This document shows, piece by piece, positions 6,071 to 13,700 of a stretch of DNA of 21,667 nucleotides. This stretch comes from Thermoplasmata archaeon (GTDB lineage Archaea > Thermoplasmatota > Thermoplasmata > Thermoplasmatales > Thermoplasmataceae). A program made the translations under genes and the position numbers. Location of the stretch: assembly GCA_021826835.1 (NCBI GenBank), contig JAKAYH010000004.1, forward strand, positions 1-21,667. Direction: 5' to 3'. Within the stretch, counting starts at the first letter, position 1. The number at the start of each line of letters is the position of its first letter. The notes under the pieces were generated by a model. It did not search any database. It was given only the letters and a program-made list of their open reading frames with translations, and was not told the DNA's origin.

Positions 6071-7312
6071 ATGCCGAAAGATAGCGATCAACGTGTTTTA
6101 AAAAAGAGGGTAGTAATAATAGGCGCGGGATTTGGTGGCTTAAGATTTTTATACGATATCAAAAAGCAATTCAAGAATGATATGGATATTGTAATAGTTG
6201 ACGAAAGAGAGACAAGTCTAGAAAAGCCGTCACTTGTCGAGGTTGCACTGGCAGGAAAACCCGTGAGTCATACACAGATTCCAATAAAGAATATAGCCAA
6301 ATCACAAAATGCGGAGTTTGTTAACTCAAGAGCAACTATGATAGATGCAGAAAAAAATCTCGTTACTCTAAAGGATGGATCTATCCTTAATTATGACTAT
6401 CTTGTCATTGCCACCGGTGCAGTGAAAAATTACGATGCTATTCCTGGTTTCAAAGAATATGGATATTCAGTGTGCGACGATTATCAAGCACCAAGGATGT
6501 GGAATGCAATTAATAATTTCAAGGGGGGAAACATTGTTATTGGGGCCTCAAAAACGAAATGGGGTGAAAAGTCAACCGATATAAAACTAGATGCCCCTTG
6601 CGAAGGGCCAATAGGAGAAATAATGTTTATGCTGGATTTTTTCCTGAGAGAGCATGATTTGAGAGAAATATCTAGCCTTACTGTTTTTACCCCTGGTAAG
6701 ATATTTTTTGATGATGTTGGACCTAAGATCCATAAGAAAATAGAACCGATAATCACAAAAAAAGGTATTAAGATCGTGACTGAAAAAGTCATCACCAGAA
6801 TTGAAAAAAATTCAGTTCACTTCGAAGATGGTACAGAACTTCCAAGCGACCTCACGCTGGTAATACCTCCATATACAGGGCCAGAGTTAATCAAAGATTC
6901 TGGGTTAGGAGATGAATACGGTTTTATAAGAACAGATGAACACATGAGACATCCTCTACATCAAAATATATTCGTCGTAGGAGATTGCAACGCCAATTCA
7001 ATGCCAAAGCTAGGTCATATTGCTACATTACAGGCTGATGTGGCAGCATCCTCTTTTGCAAATGAAATAACTGGGAAAGGTAGTGTGATTAAATTCAAAC
7101 CTGAAGTTTTCTGTATAATGAACAGAGGAGGAGTCGAGGCAACCTTAATTTTATCAGATACCCTTTTTGGTGGTAAGGTTGACAAGACACTGAACGGACC
7201 CATCGCTCACCTTATGAAATGGGGATTCGATACATATTCATACTATACCAGAGGAAAGTTGCCCCCCGAACTTTTACAGAAATCACTGGAGACCATGCTT
7301 AAAGAATTTTAA
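6071..7312 (+). CDS. Sulfide:quinone oxidoreductase-type FAD protein (three-cysteine form)
   Basis: Membrane-associated flavoprotein of 413 residues, expected to oxidise sulfide to polysulfide and reduce quinone. The FAD motif is GAGFGG (18-23), the second nucleotide-fold strand is GGNIVIGA (152-159), and the C-terminal FAD motif is FVVGDCNANSMPKLGHIA (301-318). Cysteines at 135, 177 (in DAPCEGP) and 348 (EVFCIMN) match the number and spacing of the three functional cysteines reported for the Acidianus ambivalens enzyme (129, 178, 350 by memory). C306 is extra. The C-terminal helical tail after about 385 is rich in aromatic and basic residues and could insert into the membrane face. It is only a distant paralogue of the flavoprotein at 1288-2481. 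NADH dehydrogenase type II is the main alternative; the cysteine pattern argues against it. The gene is transcribed towards the cytochrome bd genes. Confidence 0.82.
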   Translation: MPKDSDQRVLKKRVVIIGAGFGGLRFLYDIKKQFKNDMDIVIVDERETSLEKPSLVEVALAGKPVSHTQIPIKNIAKSQNAEFVNSRATMIDAEKNLVTLKDGSILNYDYLVIATGAVKNYDAIPGFKEYGYSVCDDYQAPRMWNAINNFKGGNIVIGASKTKWGEKSTDIKLDAPCEGPIGEIMFMLDFFLREHDLREISSLTVFTPGKIFFDDVGPKIHKKIEPIITKKGIKIVTEKVITRIEKNSVHFEDGTELPSDLTLVIPPYTGPELIKDSGLGDEYGFIRTDEHMRHPLHQNIFVVGDCNANSMPKLGHIATLQADVAASSFANEITGKGSVIKFKPEVFCIMNRGGVEATLILSDTLFGGKVDKTLNGPIAHLMKWGFDTYSYYTRGKLPPELLQKSLETMLKEF

Positions 7313-7378
7313 TAATAATTCCATAGGATTCAATAAAAGGGGTGTTACATTTTCTTTATTATCTTTATAAAAAGAGAA

Positions 7379-8359
7379 TCAGTTTTCTCCCTCTGCAATT
7401 GGTTCCTGATTTTCATTTTGGCTATTTCCAAAGTATATGTCAAAGAAAAAGTAGGTTAGTACAAGAAGAATTGCTCCTCCTATTAAGGTTGCATAAAACA
7501 TTTGGGTTTGCATTGCTGAATTATTTAAAACTGATGTAATCAGAAGGTTCTTGCCTAACAGGTAAGGATACTGTGAATATGCTAGAAAGAATATAGATAT
7601 GGATAGTAATCCCTGAAATACTAGTTTGTTTTCAGCAATGTTCTTTGTTTTGTTGAACATCCAAAGCAGAGGAATTGATAAGGTAAAAATAATCGGTATT
7701 ATAAATAGAGTTGAGTTGTTGGTATCTCCCATTTCAAAGATAGAAATCCCTGAAAGTAACATGCCCATTGTTGTAACTATAAAGGGTAGAAAAGGGTTTA
7801 CGTCCAATCCATAATACACCGCTGCAAGTCCGAAGAAAAGTATAGCTATCCCTATTATGAATCCGTCGTCAGGAAGAAATGTGATGAATGAAATAAGATT
7901 AAAAGTTTCAGCATTGAAATTCAATCCGTGCCCACCAATGAATGCAGCATAGATCATAACTATCATTGCCCCAAGTACAAAAGTAACAATTGCATATGCT
8001 GAATAAAGCAGTCTTCTGTTAATGATTCGATTCTTTCTCTTCCACAGGTTTTCTGCTGAGATGATTAACGTGTTTCTAAGGACATACAATATGAGAAGGA
8101 TCAGAATATAGCTTATAAATGAATATGCCAATAATGGGAGAACGTCTGGCATAAGACCTTCCAGATTGACAACATAGAAGACAAAGAAAGTTCCAGTAAC
8201 TTCCCATATAGGGATTAAGAATTTGAATACCTTTTTCTCACTTTCCTTATACTTGAAAATTATGGCCGATGCAGCCATCAGTTCAGTTGATGCAATAGTG
8301 AAAAACATTGCAAAGATTATGAGATTGAGTACCACTTCAATATCTATCGTTTGAACCAT
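7379..8359 (-). CDS. cydB: Cytochrome bd quinol oxidase subunit II
   Basis: Polytopic membrane protein of 326 residues with about nine or ten hydrophobic segments. It has the family-like segment PIWEVTGTFF (50-59), which corresponds to the conserved PVWDGNEVW region of bacterial CydB, though diverged. CydB forms the heterodimer with CydA but holds no haem itself. The gene overlaps the 3' end of cydA by 16 bases. A complete AAGGAGGT Shine-Dalgarno sequence (8364-8371) lies four bases before the ATG, inside the last cydA codons, so the pair is translated in a coupled way. At 326 residues it is shorter than the E. coli protein (379). The identification rests largely on the adjacent CydA. Confidence 0.85.
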   Translation of the reverse strand: MVQTIDIEVVLNLIIFAMFFTIASTELMAASAIIFKYKESEKKVFKFLIPIWEVTGTFFVFYVVNLEGLMPDVLPLLAYSFISYILILLILYVLRNTLIISAENLWKRKNRIINRRLLYSAYAIVTFVLGAMIVMIYAAFIGGHGLNFNAETFNLISFITFLPDDGFIIGIAILFFGLAAVYYGLDVNPFLPFIVTTMGMLLSGISIFEMGDTNNSTLFIIPIIFTLSIPLLWMFNKTKNIAENKLVFQGLLSISIFFLAYSQYPYLLGKNLLITSVLNNSAMQTQMFYATLIGGAILLVLTYFFFDIYFGNSQNENQEPIAEGEN

Positions 8360-9705
8360 TTTGACCTCCTTGCCCTTTCCAGTTCTGTTTCCACTGCGTC
8401 GTTTTTCAAAATTCTATATGCGAAATAAAAACAAAATGGTATGACTAGGAAATAAAAGACTATTATAGCAATACCCAGTGGAATAATTGAGGGAGAAGTG
8501 TTGGCTGCAGACTGTACAGTCATAACATTGTATATAATCCATGGCTGCCTTCCGACTTCATCTGTGACCCATCCACTATCATAAACTAAAGCAAGAAGAG
8601 GGCCGGAAATAATCATTCCATAAATGGGAAGGGTTGTTGTAATGGACTTTTTTCTGAGTAGTCTCCATGCTAGATAAAGGGCAAAAAGCCCAACAAGAAA
8701 ACCCCCTCCAACCATTGTGTCGAAGGTGAGGTGAATGAATAATGGTGGCCACAAACTTTGAGGATACTGATCTAAACCCGGTACAGTCCCCTTTCCAAAT
8801 GTAAGGGGAAATGCAAGTAAACTCTGTAAATTAGGTATAGATATATCATAGAGAATTTTTCCTGAGGAGTATACTCCACCTATAATTTCAGCCGCTGACG
8901 TTGAACTGTTGAGATTTAGTTCAATTGCGGCGTATTTAAGAGGTTGTAGAGTAATAAGAAGCGAATCTGCAACACTGCCTGATATACCTGCAAGAGCTAT
9001 TGAAATTAAACCCACGATTGCAACTATATTCAGACCCTTTCTGTATAATATTCTTCCATCTTCAGTTTTTGCTTTTATGAAGCTGTATGCAAGATACGTT
9101 CCAATGAGGAAGACCCCTGCAGCGATTGTAGCTGTTACTACATGAGCATCTTCATAAAATCCTGACGGAGTCAGTACTGCAGCTATTGGATTTATATTAA
9201 TAAGATTCCCTGTCTTCAGATAATACGGTATGTTAAATCCAGAAGGGGTATTCATCCATGCATTTATCAGAGTGATGAAAACCGCTGACATAACGGTACC
9301 AACGGCAACCAATAAGGATAATGCCCAGTGTTTGTATCTGTTTTCAAAAAAGTCCCAGTAATAGAAATAAAGAACTAGTGAAATTGATTCTAGGAGAAAG
9401 GCGAATACTTCATAATAAAAGGGGAGGATATCCACCTTGCCCACAATTACCATGAAACTTGGCCATAAAGCAAAAAGTTCAACTGCAAGAACTGTACCAC
9501 TTGCAGTCCCTACCGCAAAGAAAATTACGAATGCTTTGGTAAATCTCCTGGCCATTGCTTCATAGTATGGATCTTTCCATCTTATTGCAAGAAATTCAGC
9601 AAGAGATATGAGAATGCTAAAGCCTATACTCATGGTAACAATAAGAATATGTGAGGCTAATGTGAATCCCATAAGGAACCTGTCAAAATTTATTATTGAT
9701 ACCAT
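8344..9705 (-). CDS. cydA: Cytochrome bd quinol oxidase subunit I
   Basis: Membrane oxidase subunit that binds the haems and quinol and reduces oxygen to water without pumping protons. Haem-ligand candidates are H19 (LASHILIV), H188 (DAHVVTA) and M331 (DTMVGGG). The acidic channel pair is in YYEVFAFLLES (E99, E106), and the quinol-side motifs are QPLKYAAIE (254-262) and GRQPW (385-389). The open frame extends to a GTG at 9729, but the ATG at 9705 places the first haem histidine exactly at position 19, as in E. coli, and gives the usual 453-residue length; GGA-rich sequence precedes it. A TATA-like run lies near 9738-9748. No cydX or cydDC genes are present nearby. Confidence 0.93.
   Translation of the reverse strand: MVSIINFDRFLMGFTLASHILIVTMSIGFSILISLAEFLAIRWKDPYYEAMARRFTKAFVIFFAVGTASGTVLAVELFALWPSFMVIVGKVDILPFYYEVFAFLLESISLVLYFYYWDFFENRYKHWALSLLVAVGTVMSAVFITLINAWMNTPSGFNIPYYLKTGNLININPIAAVLTPSGFYEDAHVVTATIAAGVFLIGTYLAYSFIKAKTEDGRILYRKGLNIVAIVGLISIALAGISGSVADSLLITLQPLKYAAIELNLNSSTSAAEIIGGVYSSGKILYDISIPNLQSLLAFPLTFGKGTVPGLDQYPQSLWPPLFIHLTFDTMVGGGFLVGLFALYLAWRLLRKKSITTTLPIYGMIISGPLLALVYDSGWVTDEVGRQPWIIYNVMTVQSAANTSPSIIPLGIAIIVFYFLVIPFCFYFAYRILKNDAVETELERARRSKWFKR
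8364..8371 (-). promoter_or_regulatory. Perfect Shine-Dalgarno sequence for cydB inside cydA
   Basis: AAGGAGGT on the complement ends four bases before the cydB ATG and lies in the last cydA codons. It fixes the cydB start and explains the 16-base overlap. Confidence 0.8.
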
Positions 9706-9851
9706 GGTTCCTATTCCTATTACTCCCACAACTAAATACTTTATGAATAGAAAATCTGTTCAGGAAAAGGTGTATTTACCTGTTATGTTATCTGCCTATA
9801 GTTCTAATTAATAGAGCAATCTTGTGATCCAAACTAATAATGCGTCTTAAG

Positions 9852-9883
9852 GTAAAGAAAAATATACTTTACAACTTATTAAA
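9852..9883 (+). promoter_or_regulatory. Inverted repeat and TATA-like element of the HMA-merA operon
   Basis: GTAAAG (9852-9857) and CTTTAC (9867-9872) form a 6-base inverted repeat separated by nine bases. It is directly followed by the TATA-like ACTTATTAAA (9874-9883), which is 20 to 29 bases before the chosen ATG at 9903. This arrangement would suit an activator or repressor site at the BRE and TATA, but the arms are short and AT-rich, so chance is possible. Confidence 0.4.
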
Positions 9884-9902
9884 CTCCCATCAATATGATA
9901 TT

Positions 9903-10133
9903 ATGAATCAGGAAGTAAAGCTGAGAATATACGGAATGACATGTGAGGATTGTGTAGCCACTATTACCAGAGGCCTCAAAGAACAACCTGGAGTTCTGGA
10001 TGTTAATGTTTCTTTAAAAAATGGAACTGGTATAGTTAAGGTAAATTCAGATGAGATAAATCCGAAGGAACTCCTAAAAAACAAGGTTTTTGTTAAGCCT
10101 TCCCACTATAAAGCCACACTCTTGGAAGATTAA
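9903..10133 (+). CDS. HMA-domain metallochaperone, MerP/CopZ-like
   Basis: A 76-residue single-domain protein with the heavy-metal-associated motif GMTCEDC (C14, C17) after the first beta strand, and the usual continuation of helix, PGVLDVNVSL strand and GIVKV strand. It binds a soft metal ion (copper(I), mercury(II) or similar) through the two cysteines. It is the first gene of an operon with the mercuric-reductase-like gene 14 bases downstream, so it probably supplies metal to that enzyme. The ATG at 9903 is preferred over the in-frame ATG at 9840, because the extra 21 residues would be outside the fold and would cover the promoter; a TATA-like element at 9874-9883 fits a leaderless mRNA. 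The last alpha/beta element is shortened compared with bacterial MerP. Confidence 0.88.
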   Translation: MNQEVKLRIYGMTCEDCVATITRGLKEQPGVLDVNVSLKNGTGIVKVNSDEINPKELLKNKVFVKPSHYKATLLED

Positions 10134-10140
10134 GGAGGAT
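10132..10140 (+). promoter_or_regulatory. Strong Shine-Dalgarno sequence of the merA-like gene
   Basis: AAGGAGGAT overlaps the HMA gene stop and the first in-frame ATG (10139). The GGAGG core is nine bases before the next in-frame ATG at 10148, which is therefore the likely start. Confidence 0.7.
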
Positions 10141-10147
10141 GGATTCT

Positions 10148-11587
10148 ATGAATAGTGAAATACAAAAATTTGATCTTTTAATACTGGGAAAGGGTGCTGC
10201 TGCATTTTCAGCAGCTATAAAGGCCTCCGAGATCAGTAATGGAGAGATGAGAATTGCAATGATTGGAATGGGACCATTAGGAGGAACCTGTGTAAATGTT
10301 GGTTGTGTTCCATCAAAGTACCTTCTGGAGGCATCCCATGCAGTTTTCAAGCCAGAACACCCTAAAATGGTTGGAATATTTGAAACTCCTGTAAAACATG
10401 ATTTTTCTAAAATAATGGTAGGCCTGAATGATTATGTGAATCATGCAAGGGATGTGAAGTATGCAAACGTAATAGAGAATTACAAGAATGTCAAAGTGCT
10501 TGACGGACTTGGAAAATTTGTTGACAAAAAAACAGTAATTATAACTGATGCGGAGGGAAAGGAATTGTCACGAGTTTCCGGTTCAAACATATTGATTGCT
10601 ACTGGTTCAAGACCAACAGCACCTAATATCGAAGGACTCTCGGATACCGGATACCTTACCAGCGACACTTTGTGGAAAATAAAAAAACTGCCTGAATCCA
10701 TAGCAATAATTGGTGGAGGAGCAATCGGTCTTGAGATGGGGCAGGCTTTGCTACATCTTGGTTCAAAAATTATTGTCATAGAGGCTCTTGATTCATTGCT
10801 TCCGCAGACGGAGCCAGAGATAGGATTAAATTTGAAGACGGTGCTTGAAGAGGAGGGAATGAAATTTTACCTCAGAGCTCGAGTCAACGCAGTAAAGAAA
10901 ACTGCAAATGGCAAAACACTGGAGATCATTACGCATAAGGGAAAGGAGAGTTTAGAAGTAAAAGAGATCATTGTAGCCACGGGAAGAATACCTAATACCG
11001 AGGGTCTGAATCTTGAGTCTGCCGGGGTAAAAACCGATCAAAGGGGTCTTATTATTACCTCACCGAATATGAAGACCTCTACACCCGGCATATATGCTGC
11101 AGGAGACTGCGTTTCAAAGAGAATGTTTCTTGAAACACTGGCCGCAAGGGAAGGTGTGATTGCTGTAAGCAATATGTTTGGGGAGGATCAGGAGATTGAT
11201 TATGACTCTTCAACATGGGCTGTTTTCACAAGTCCTCAGATAGCAGGTGTGGGAATGACTGAAAATGAATTTTCAAAGAAGAACGGTGCATGTTCGTGCA
11301 GGGTCTTCTCTCTGTCAAACCTCACAAAGGCAAGCATAATGGGAGAGACTGAAGGCATCATAAAAATCACGGTTGATCCAAGAGACAACAGAATTGTGGG
11401 TATGCACATAATGGCCCCAAATGCCACAGATATAATCACTGAGGGTGCATATGCAGTGAAAAATAGGTATACCATAGATGATATTATATCAACAAGCCAT
11501 ATATTTCCATCAATATCTGAGGGAATAAAACTCGCTGCACAATCCTTCATAAGAGACCTCTCAAAAATGGCTTGCTGTGTGGAGTGA
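10148..11587 (+). CDS. merA: Mercuric reductase-like flavin disulfide oxidoreductase
   Basis: Cytoplasmic FAD/NAD(P) enzyme of the dihydrolipoamide dehydrogenase fold, 479 residues. It shows the redox-active disulfide GGTCVNVGCVPSK (C48, C53), the NAD(P)-binding segment IIGGGAIGLEMGQAL, the second FAD motif PGIYAAGDCV, and a C-terminal vicinal cysteine pair ACCVE (C476, C477). The terminal CC pair two residues from the end is the hallmark of MerA, which reduces Hg(II) to Hg(0), and is absent from lipoamide dehydrogenases. The N-terminal HMA domain of many MerA proteins is not fused here but encoded by the gene just upstream. The SD AGGAGG at 10133-10138 covers the ATG at 10139, so the ATG at 10148 is taken. 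No merR, merT or merB is visible nearby. Confidence 0.88.
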   Translation: MNSEIQKFDLLILGKGAAAFSAAIKASEISNGEMRIAMIGMGPLGGTCVNVGCVPSKYLLEASHAVFKPEHPKMVGIFETPVKHDFSKIMVGLNDYVNHARDVKYANVIENYKNVKVLDGLGKFVDKKTVIITDAEGKELSRVSGSNILIATGSRPTAPNIEGLSDTGYLTSDTLWKIKKLPESIAIIGGGAIGLEMGQALLHLGSKIIVIEALDSLLPQTEPEIGLNLKTVLEEEGMKFYLRARVNAVKKTANGKTLEIITHKGKESLEVKEIIVATGRIPNTEGLNLESAGVKTDQRGLIITSPNMKTSTPGIYAAGDCVSKRMFLETLAAREGVIAVSNMFGEDQEIDYDSSTWAVFTSPQIAGVGMTENEFSKKNGACSCRVFSLSNLTKASIMGETEGIIKITVDPRDNRIVGMHIMAPNATDIITEGAYAVKNRYTIDDIISTSHIFPSISEGIKLAAQSFIRDLSKMACCVE

Positions 11588-11592
11588 TAATT

Positions 11593-11967
11593 ATGGAATA
11601 TAATCAAATAATTTCAAAATATCAATTTGATGAAACAATTGAAGTTCTTAGAAAATCCATAGAAGATAATGGCCTCAAGGTAGTTTCATTCATAGATGCC
11701 CGTGAAAACCTTAGGAAAATTGGCATCAATATTGGGGGCAATTCAATCTTTGAGGTTTTCCATCCAAAGTTTGCAATTGAAGTCTTTCAAAAAGATTTAA
11801 GGGCAGGGATCGTCCCGCCTCTGAGAATTTATGTCTATGAAGATAATGGTAAAACAAAAGTAAATGCGCAAAGTGCAACAGAGCTTTTTGCACCTTTCAC
11901 AGGACTTGGTGACCTTGCCAATCGAATTGACAGTCAGATCCAAGCCATTACAAATTCAATAAAATAG
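11593..11967 (+). CDS. DUF302 family protein
   Basis: A 124-residue soluble protein. The helix pattern YQFDETIEVLRKSIEDNGLKV, the strand region around SIFEVFHPKFAIEVFQKD, and the strand PPLRIYVYEDNGKTKV match the two-layer DUF302 fold, whose molecular function is not settled; such proteins often occur with thiol, metal or sulfur genes. It has no cysteine. The start is the ATG at 11593 with GGAGTGAT (11581-11588) as SD, which overlaps the merA stop; a longer frame from 11572 would include this SD. It is the third gene of the HMA-merA operon, and a T7 run at 12055-12061 may end the transcript. Confidence 0.8.
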   Translation: MEYNQIISKYQFDETIEVLRKSIEDNGLKVVSFIDARENLRKIGINIGGNSIFEVFHPKFAIEVFQKDLRAGIVPPLRIYVYEDNGKTKVNAQSATELFAPFTGLGDLANRIDSQIQAITNSIK

Positions 11968-11980
11968 TAATTTATTAATA

Positions 11981-12067
11981 GGGTCATTCAAAAAGATAGT
12001 AGAATGCATAGTACTGTTTAACACGATTTAAAATTTTACATTTGAAAATAGGGCTTTTTTTGAATGC
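11981..12067. repeat. Imperfect inverted repeat, possible MITE or IS remnant
   Basis: CATTCAAAAAG at 11985-11995 faces CTTTTTTTGAATG at 12054-12066, whose complement is CATTCAAAAAAAG, so the arms match except for two extra bases in the A-run. The element would be about 85 bases with AT-rich filling and lies between two convergent genes. No target duplication was recognised. It could equally be a bidirectional terminator hairpin. Confidence 0.35.
12055..12061 (+). terminator. T7 run after the HMA-merA-DUF302 operon
   Basis: Seven consecutive T on the plus strand, about 90 bases after the DUF302 stop and just before the convergent gene's 3' end. This is a suitable archaeal termination signal. 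Confidence 0.4.
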
Positions 12068-12078
12068 TTGTACCAGAA

Positions 12079-12495
12079 TTATTCCAAATCCATAAAACTG
12101 TGCAAAACATGGCCGTATCCTGAAAGTTCCCATAGCTGAGCCCTTAAACGTTCTTTATCAGGTTTTTCCTTTAGCAATTCGCCCATCGTGGAATCCCATT
12201 TTTCCATATCATTTTTGAAATTTTTTACGATTTTTGATGCGTCCGAATGTGATAGAATCGGAGCAGTAGTGTTTCCAGTAAGGGCACACATCTGTACAAA
12301 CCTTGCCAATGCAAGATCAAGAAAATAGAATTTTTCCATGTCTATAACAAGATAAATCCCCTCAGTTTCACGATACATGAATATATCAGTTCCTTTAGGT
12401 AGTTCCATGTACTTTTCCCATTTTATGCCTGTCAAGTAATCATCAGGAAATTTCTTAAAGCCAATCTTTATTTTCAGTTCGTCCCACTCTATCAT
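12079..12495 (-). CDS. Hypothetical protein (138 aa)
   Basis: Soluble protein with no recognised family. It starts MIEWDELKIKIGFKKFPDD, has alternating strand-like segments (TDIFMYR, IYLVIDMEKFYFLD) and a charged helical C-terminal half (KNFKNDMEKWDSTMGELLKEKPDKER), and ends GYGHVLHSFMDLE. It carries one cysteine. The ATG is preceded by the purine-rich GAGGGTAAGGG, a good ribosome binding site. It lies 17 bases after the stop of the phosphoesterase gene, in the same direction, so both are probably co-transcribed and may be functionally linked. Confidence 0.75.
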   Translation of the reverse strand: MIEWDELKIKIGFKKFPDDYLTGIKWEKYMELPKGTDIFMYRETEGIYLVIDMEKFYFLDLALARFVQMCALTGNTTAPILSHSDASKIVKNFKNDMEKWDSTMGELLKEKPDKERLRAQLWELSGYGHVLHSFMDLE

Positions 12496-12512
12496 CCCTT
12501 ACCCTCGATTTA

Positions 12513-13196
12513 TCAATAGTATGAAAGTAGTTTCTCCAGAATAACCTTGTCTTTTACCAATTCCTTCAGCATTTTTTTAACTTTGATATTTTCGTATTTG
12601 AAGCGATGAAATTCCAAGGTATCCCTATACAGATCCATAATCAGGTAAAATGGATCAGGATTTCCATCTCTTGGCATACCACAGCTTCCTGGATTAATGA
12701 TCCTTGACTTGTATAACATGGGAAAGTGAGTATGCCCTAACATAATCCTTGAGAAATTCATCAGGTTTGGGTCCTCAGCTATCTGATCTGTCTCCTTCCC
12801 GTATGTGTATCCGAATAGATTGTTGTATGGAGAACCGTGCATCATCAGAAACCGGACCCCATCTAGCTCAATTTCAATCTTGGTTTTAAATGTATTTAGA
12901 ATATCTTTTGAAGATTTGTCCAAAAATTTGATTGTGATATTTTCCATGGTATATAGGGCAATATCTAGTGTCTTTGAACTGCATTTAGGATCAACTCCGT
13001 AAAGAACTGCATTATCATGATTTCCCATGACTCTATATTTCACGTTGTCCTTGATCCATTGAAGTGTCTCAGCAGGTTGGGGGCCATAATTAACGGCATC
13101 CCCTAAAAAAATTATCTCATCATATTGTTCCTTTCTGTCTAAGGCTTTAATTGCCTCAAAGTTGGAATGGGCATCAGATATGATGAGTAATCTCAT
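12513..13196 (-). CDS. Metallophosphoesterase, YfcE/MJ0936-like
   Basis: Cytoplasmic calcineurin-like phosphodiesterase, 227 residues. All metal-binding blocks are visible in order: SDAHSN (D8, H10), GDAVNYGP (D33), GNHD (N59, H60), MHGSP (H120) and GHTH (H155, H157). A C-terminal INPGSCGMPRDGNPDP block is typical of the YfcE type. It would hydrolyse phosphodiesters with two bound metal ions; the natural substrate of this group is often unknown. The start ATG has no SD, but a TATA-like TGTTTAAGAAC lies just upstream, so the transcript may be leaderless. Confidence 0.9.
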   Translation of the reverse strand: MRLLIISDAHSNFEAIKALDRKEQYDEIIFLGDAVNYGPQPAETLQWIKDNVKYRVMGNHDNAVLYGVDPKCSSKTLDIALYTMENITIKFLDKSSKDILNTFKTKIEIELDGVRFLMMHGSPYNNLFGYTYGKETDQIAEDPNLMNFSRIMLGHTHFPMLYKSRIINPGSCGMPRDGNPDPFYLIMDLYRDTLEFHRFKYENIKVKKMLKELVKDKVILEKLLSYY

Positions 13197-13219
13197 AGTT
13201 CTAAATGTTCTTAAACAAT

Positions 13220-13678
13220 TTACACCTTTCTTAAATTATTATTCTGTGCATCATAACGCTTAGAAAATCTCATATAAAATGAAGACAGAAAATATCCTGA
13301 AAGTGCTGATATTAATATGTATCCAATGTCACTTATATCTCCTGGAAATGGATATATTAAGATAAAAAATAATCCAAAAACTAATCCAAGAATAATTCCT
13401 CGTTTACCAGGACTTAGCTTTCCAAAAAGATGGCCCGTCCGTTCAAATATAATGGATATGATTATTCCTCCCATTAGACCTAAGATTATAAGTGCAATAA
13501 CAAGCACGAATGCAAATGTTTGAAATGAGGGAGCAGGTGATGTTCCGGATCCGTTCAAATAGGATGTGACCTGACTTCTGTTGAGGGAAAGAATCAGATA
13601 GGAGAAGAATCCTGTGAATACCCCCCAAAAGCCACCAGACACTATTCCTGCTCTGAACAGACTTCTTGAAATGGCCAT
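13220..13678 (-). CDS. Small integral membrane protein, unknown function
   Basis: The 152-residue product has about four hydrophobic segments (roughly 9-29, 50-76, 88-108, 111-130) and a basic tail (RFSKRYDAQNNNLRKV). The first segment is glycine-rich (AGIVSGGFWGVFTGFF). No catalytic motif or family is recognised. A TATA-like AATTATAAAA (complement of 13701-13710) is centred about 26 bases before the ATG, which fits a leaderless transcript. It ends 24 bases before the phosphoesterase start and could be co-transcribed with it. Confidence 0.7.
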   Translation of the reverse strand: MAISRSLFRAGIVSGGFWGVFTGFFSYLILSLNRSQVTSYLNGSGTSPAPSFQTFAFVLVIALIILGLMGGIIISIIFERTGHLFGKLSPGKRGIILGLVFGLFFILIYPFPGDISDIGYILISALSGYFLSSFYMRFSKRYDAQNNNLRKV

Positions 13679-13700
13679 TAACTCTTAAGAGTACGATGGC

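Noticed and set aside
9840..9902. N-terminal extension of the HMA protein from an upstream ATG
   Set aside because: It would add 21 residues outside the HMA fold and cover the TATA-like element and inverted repeat; the ATG at 9903 fits better.
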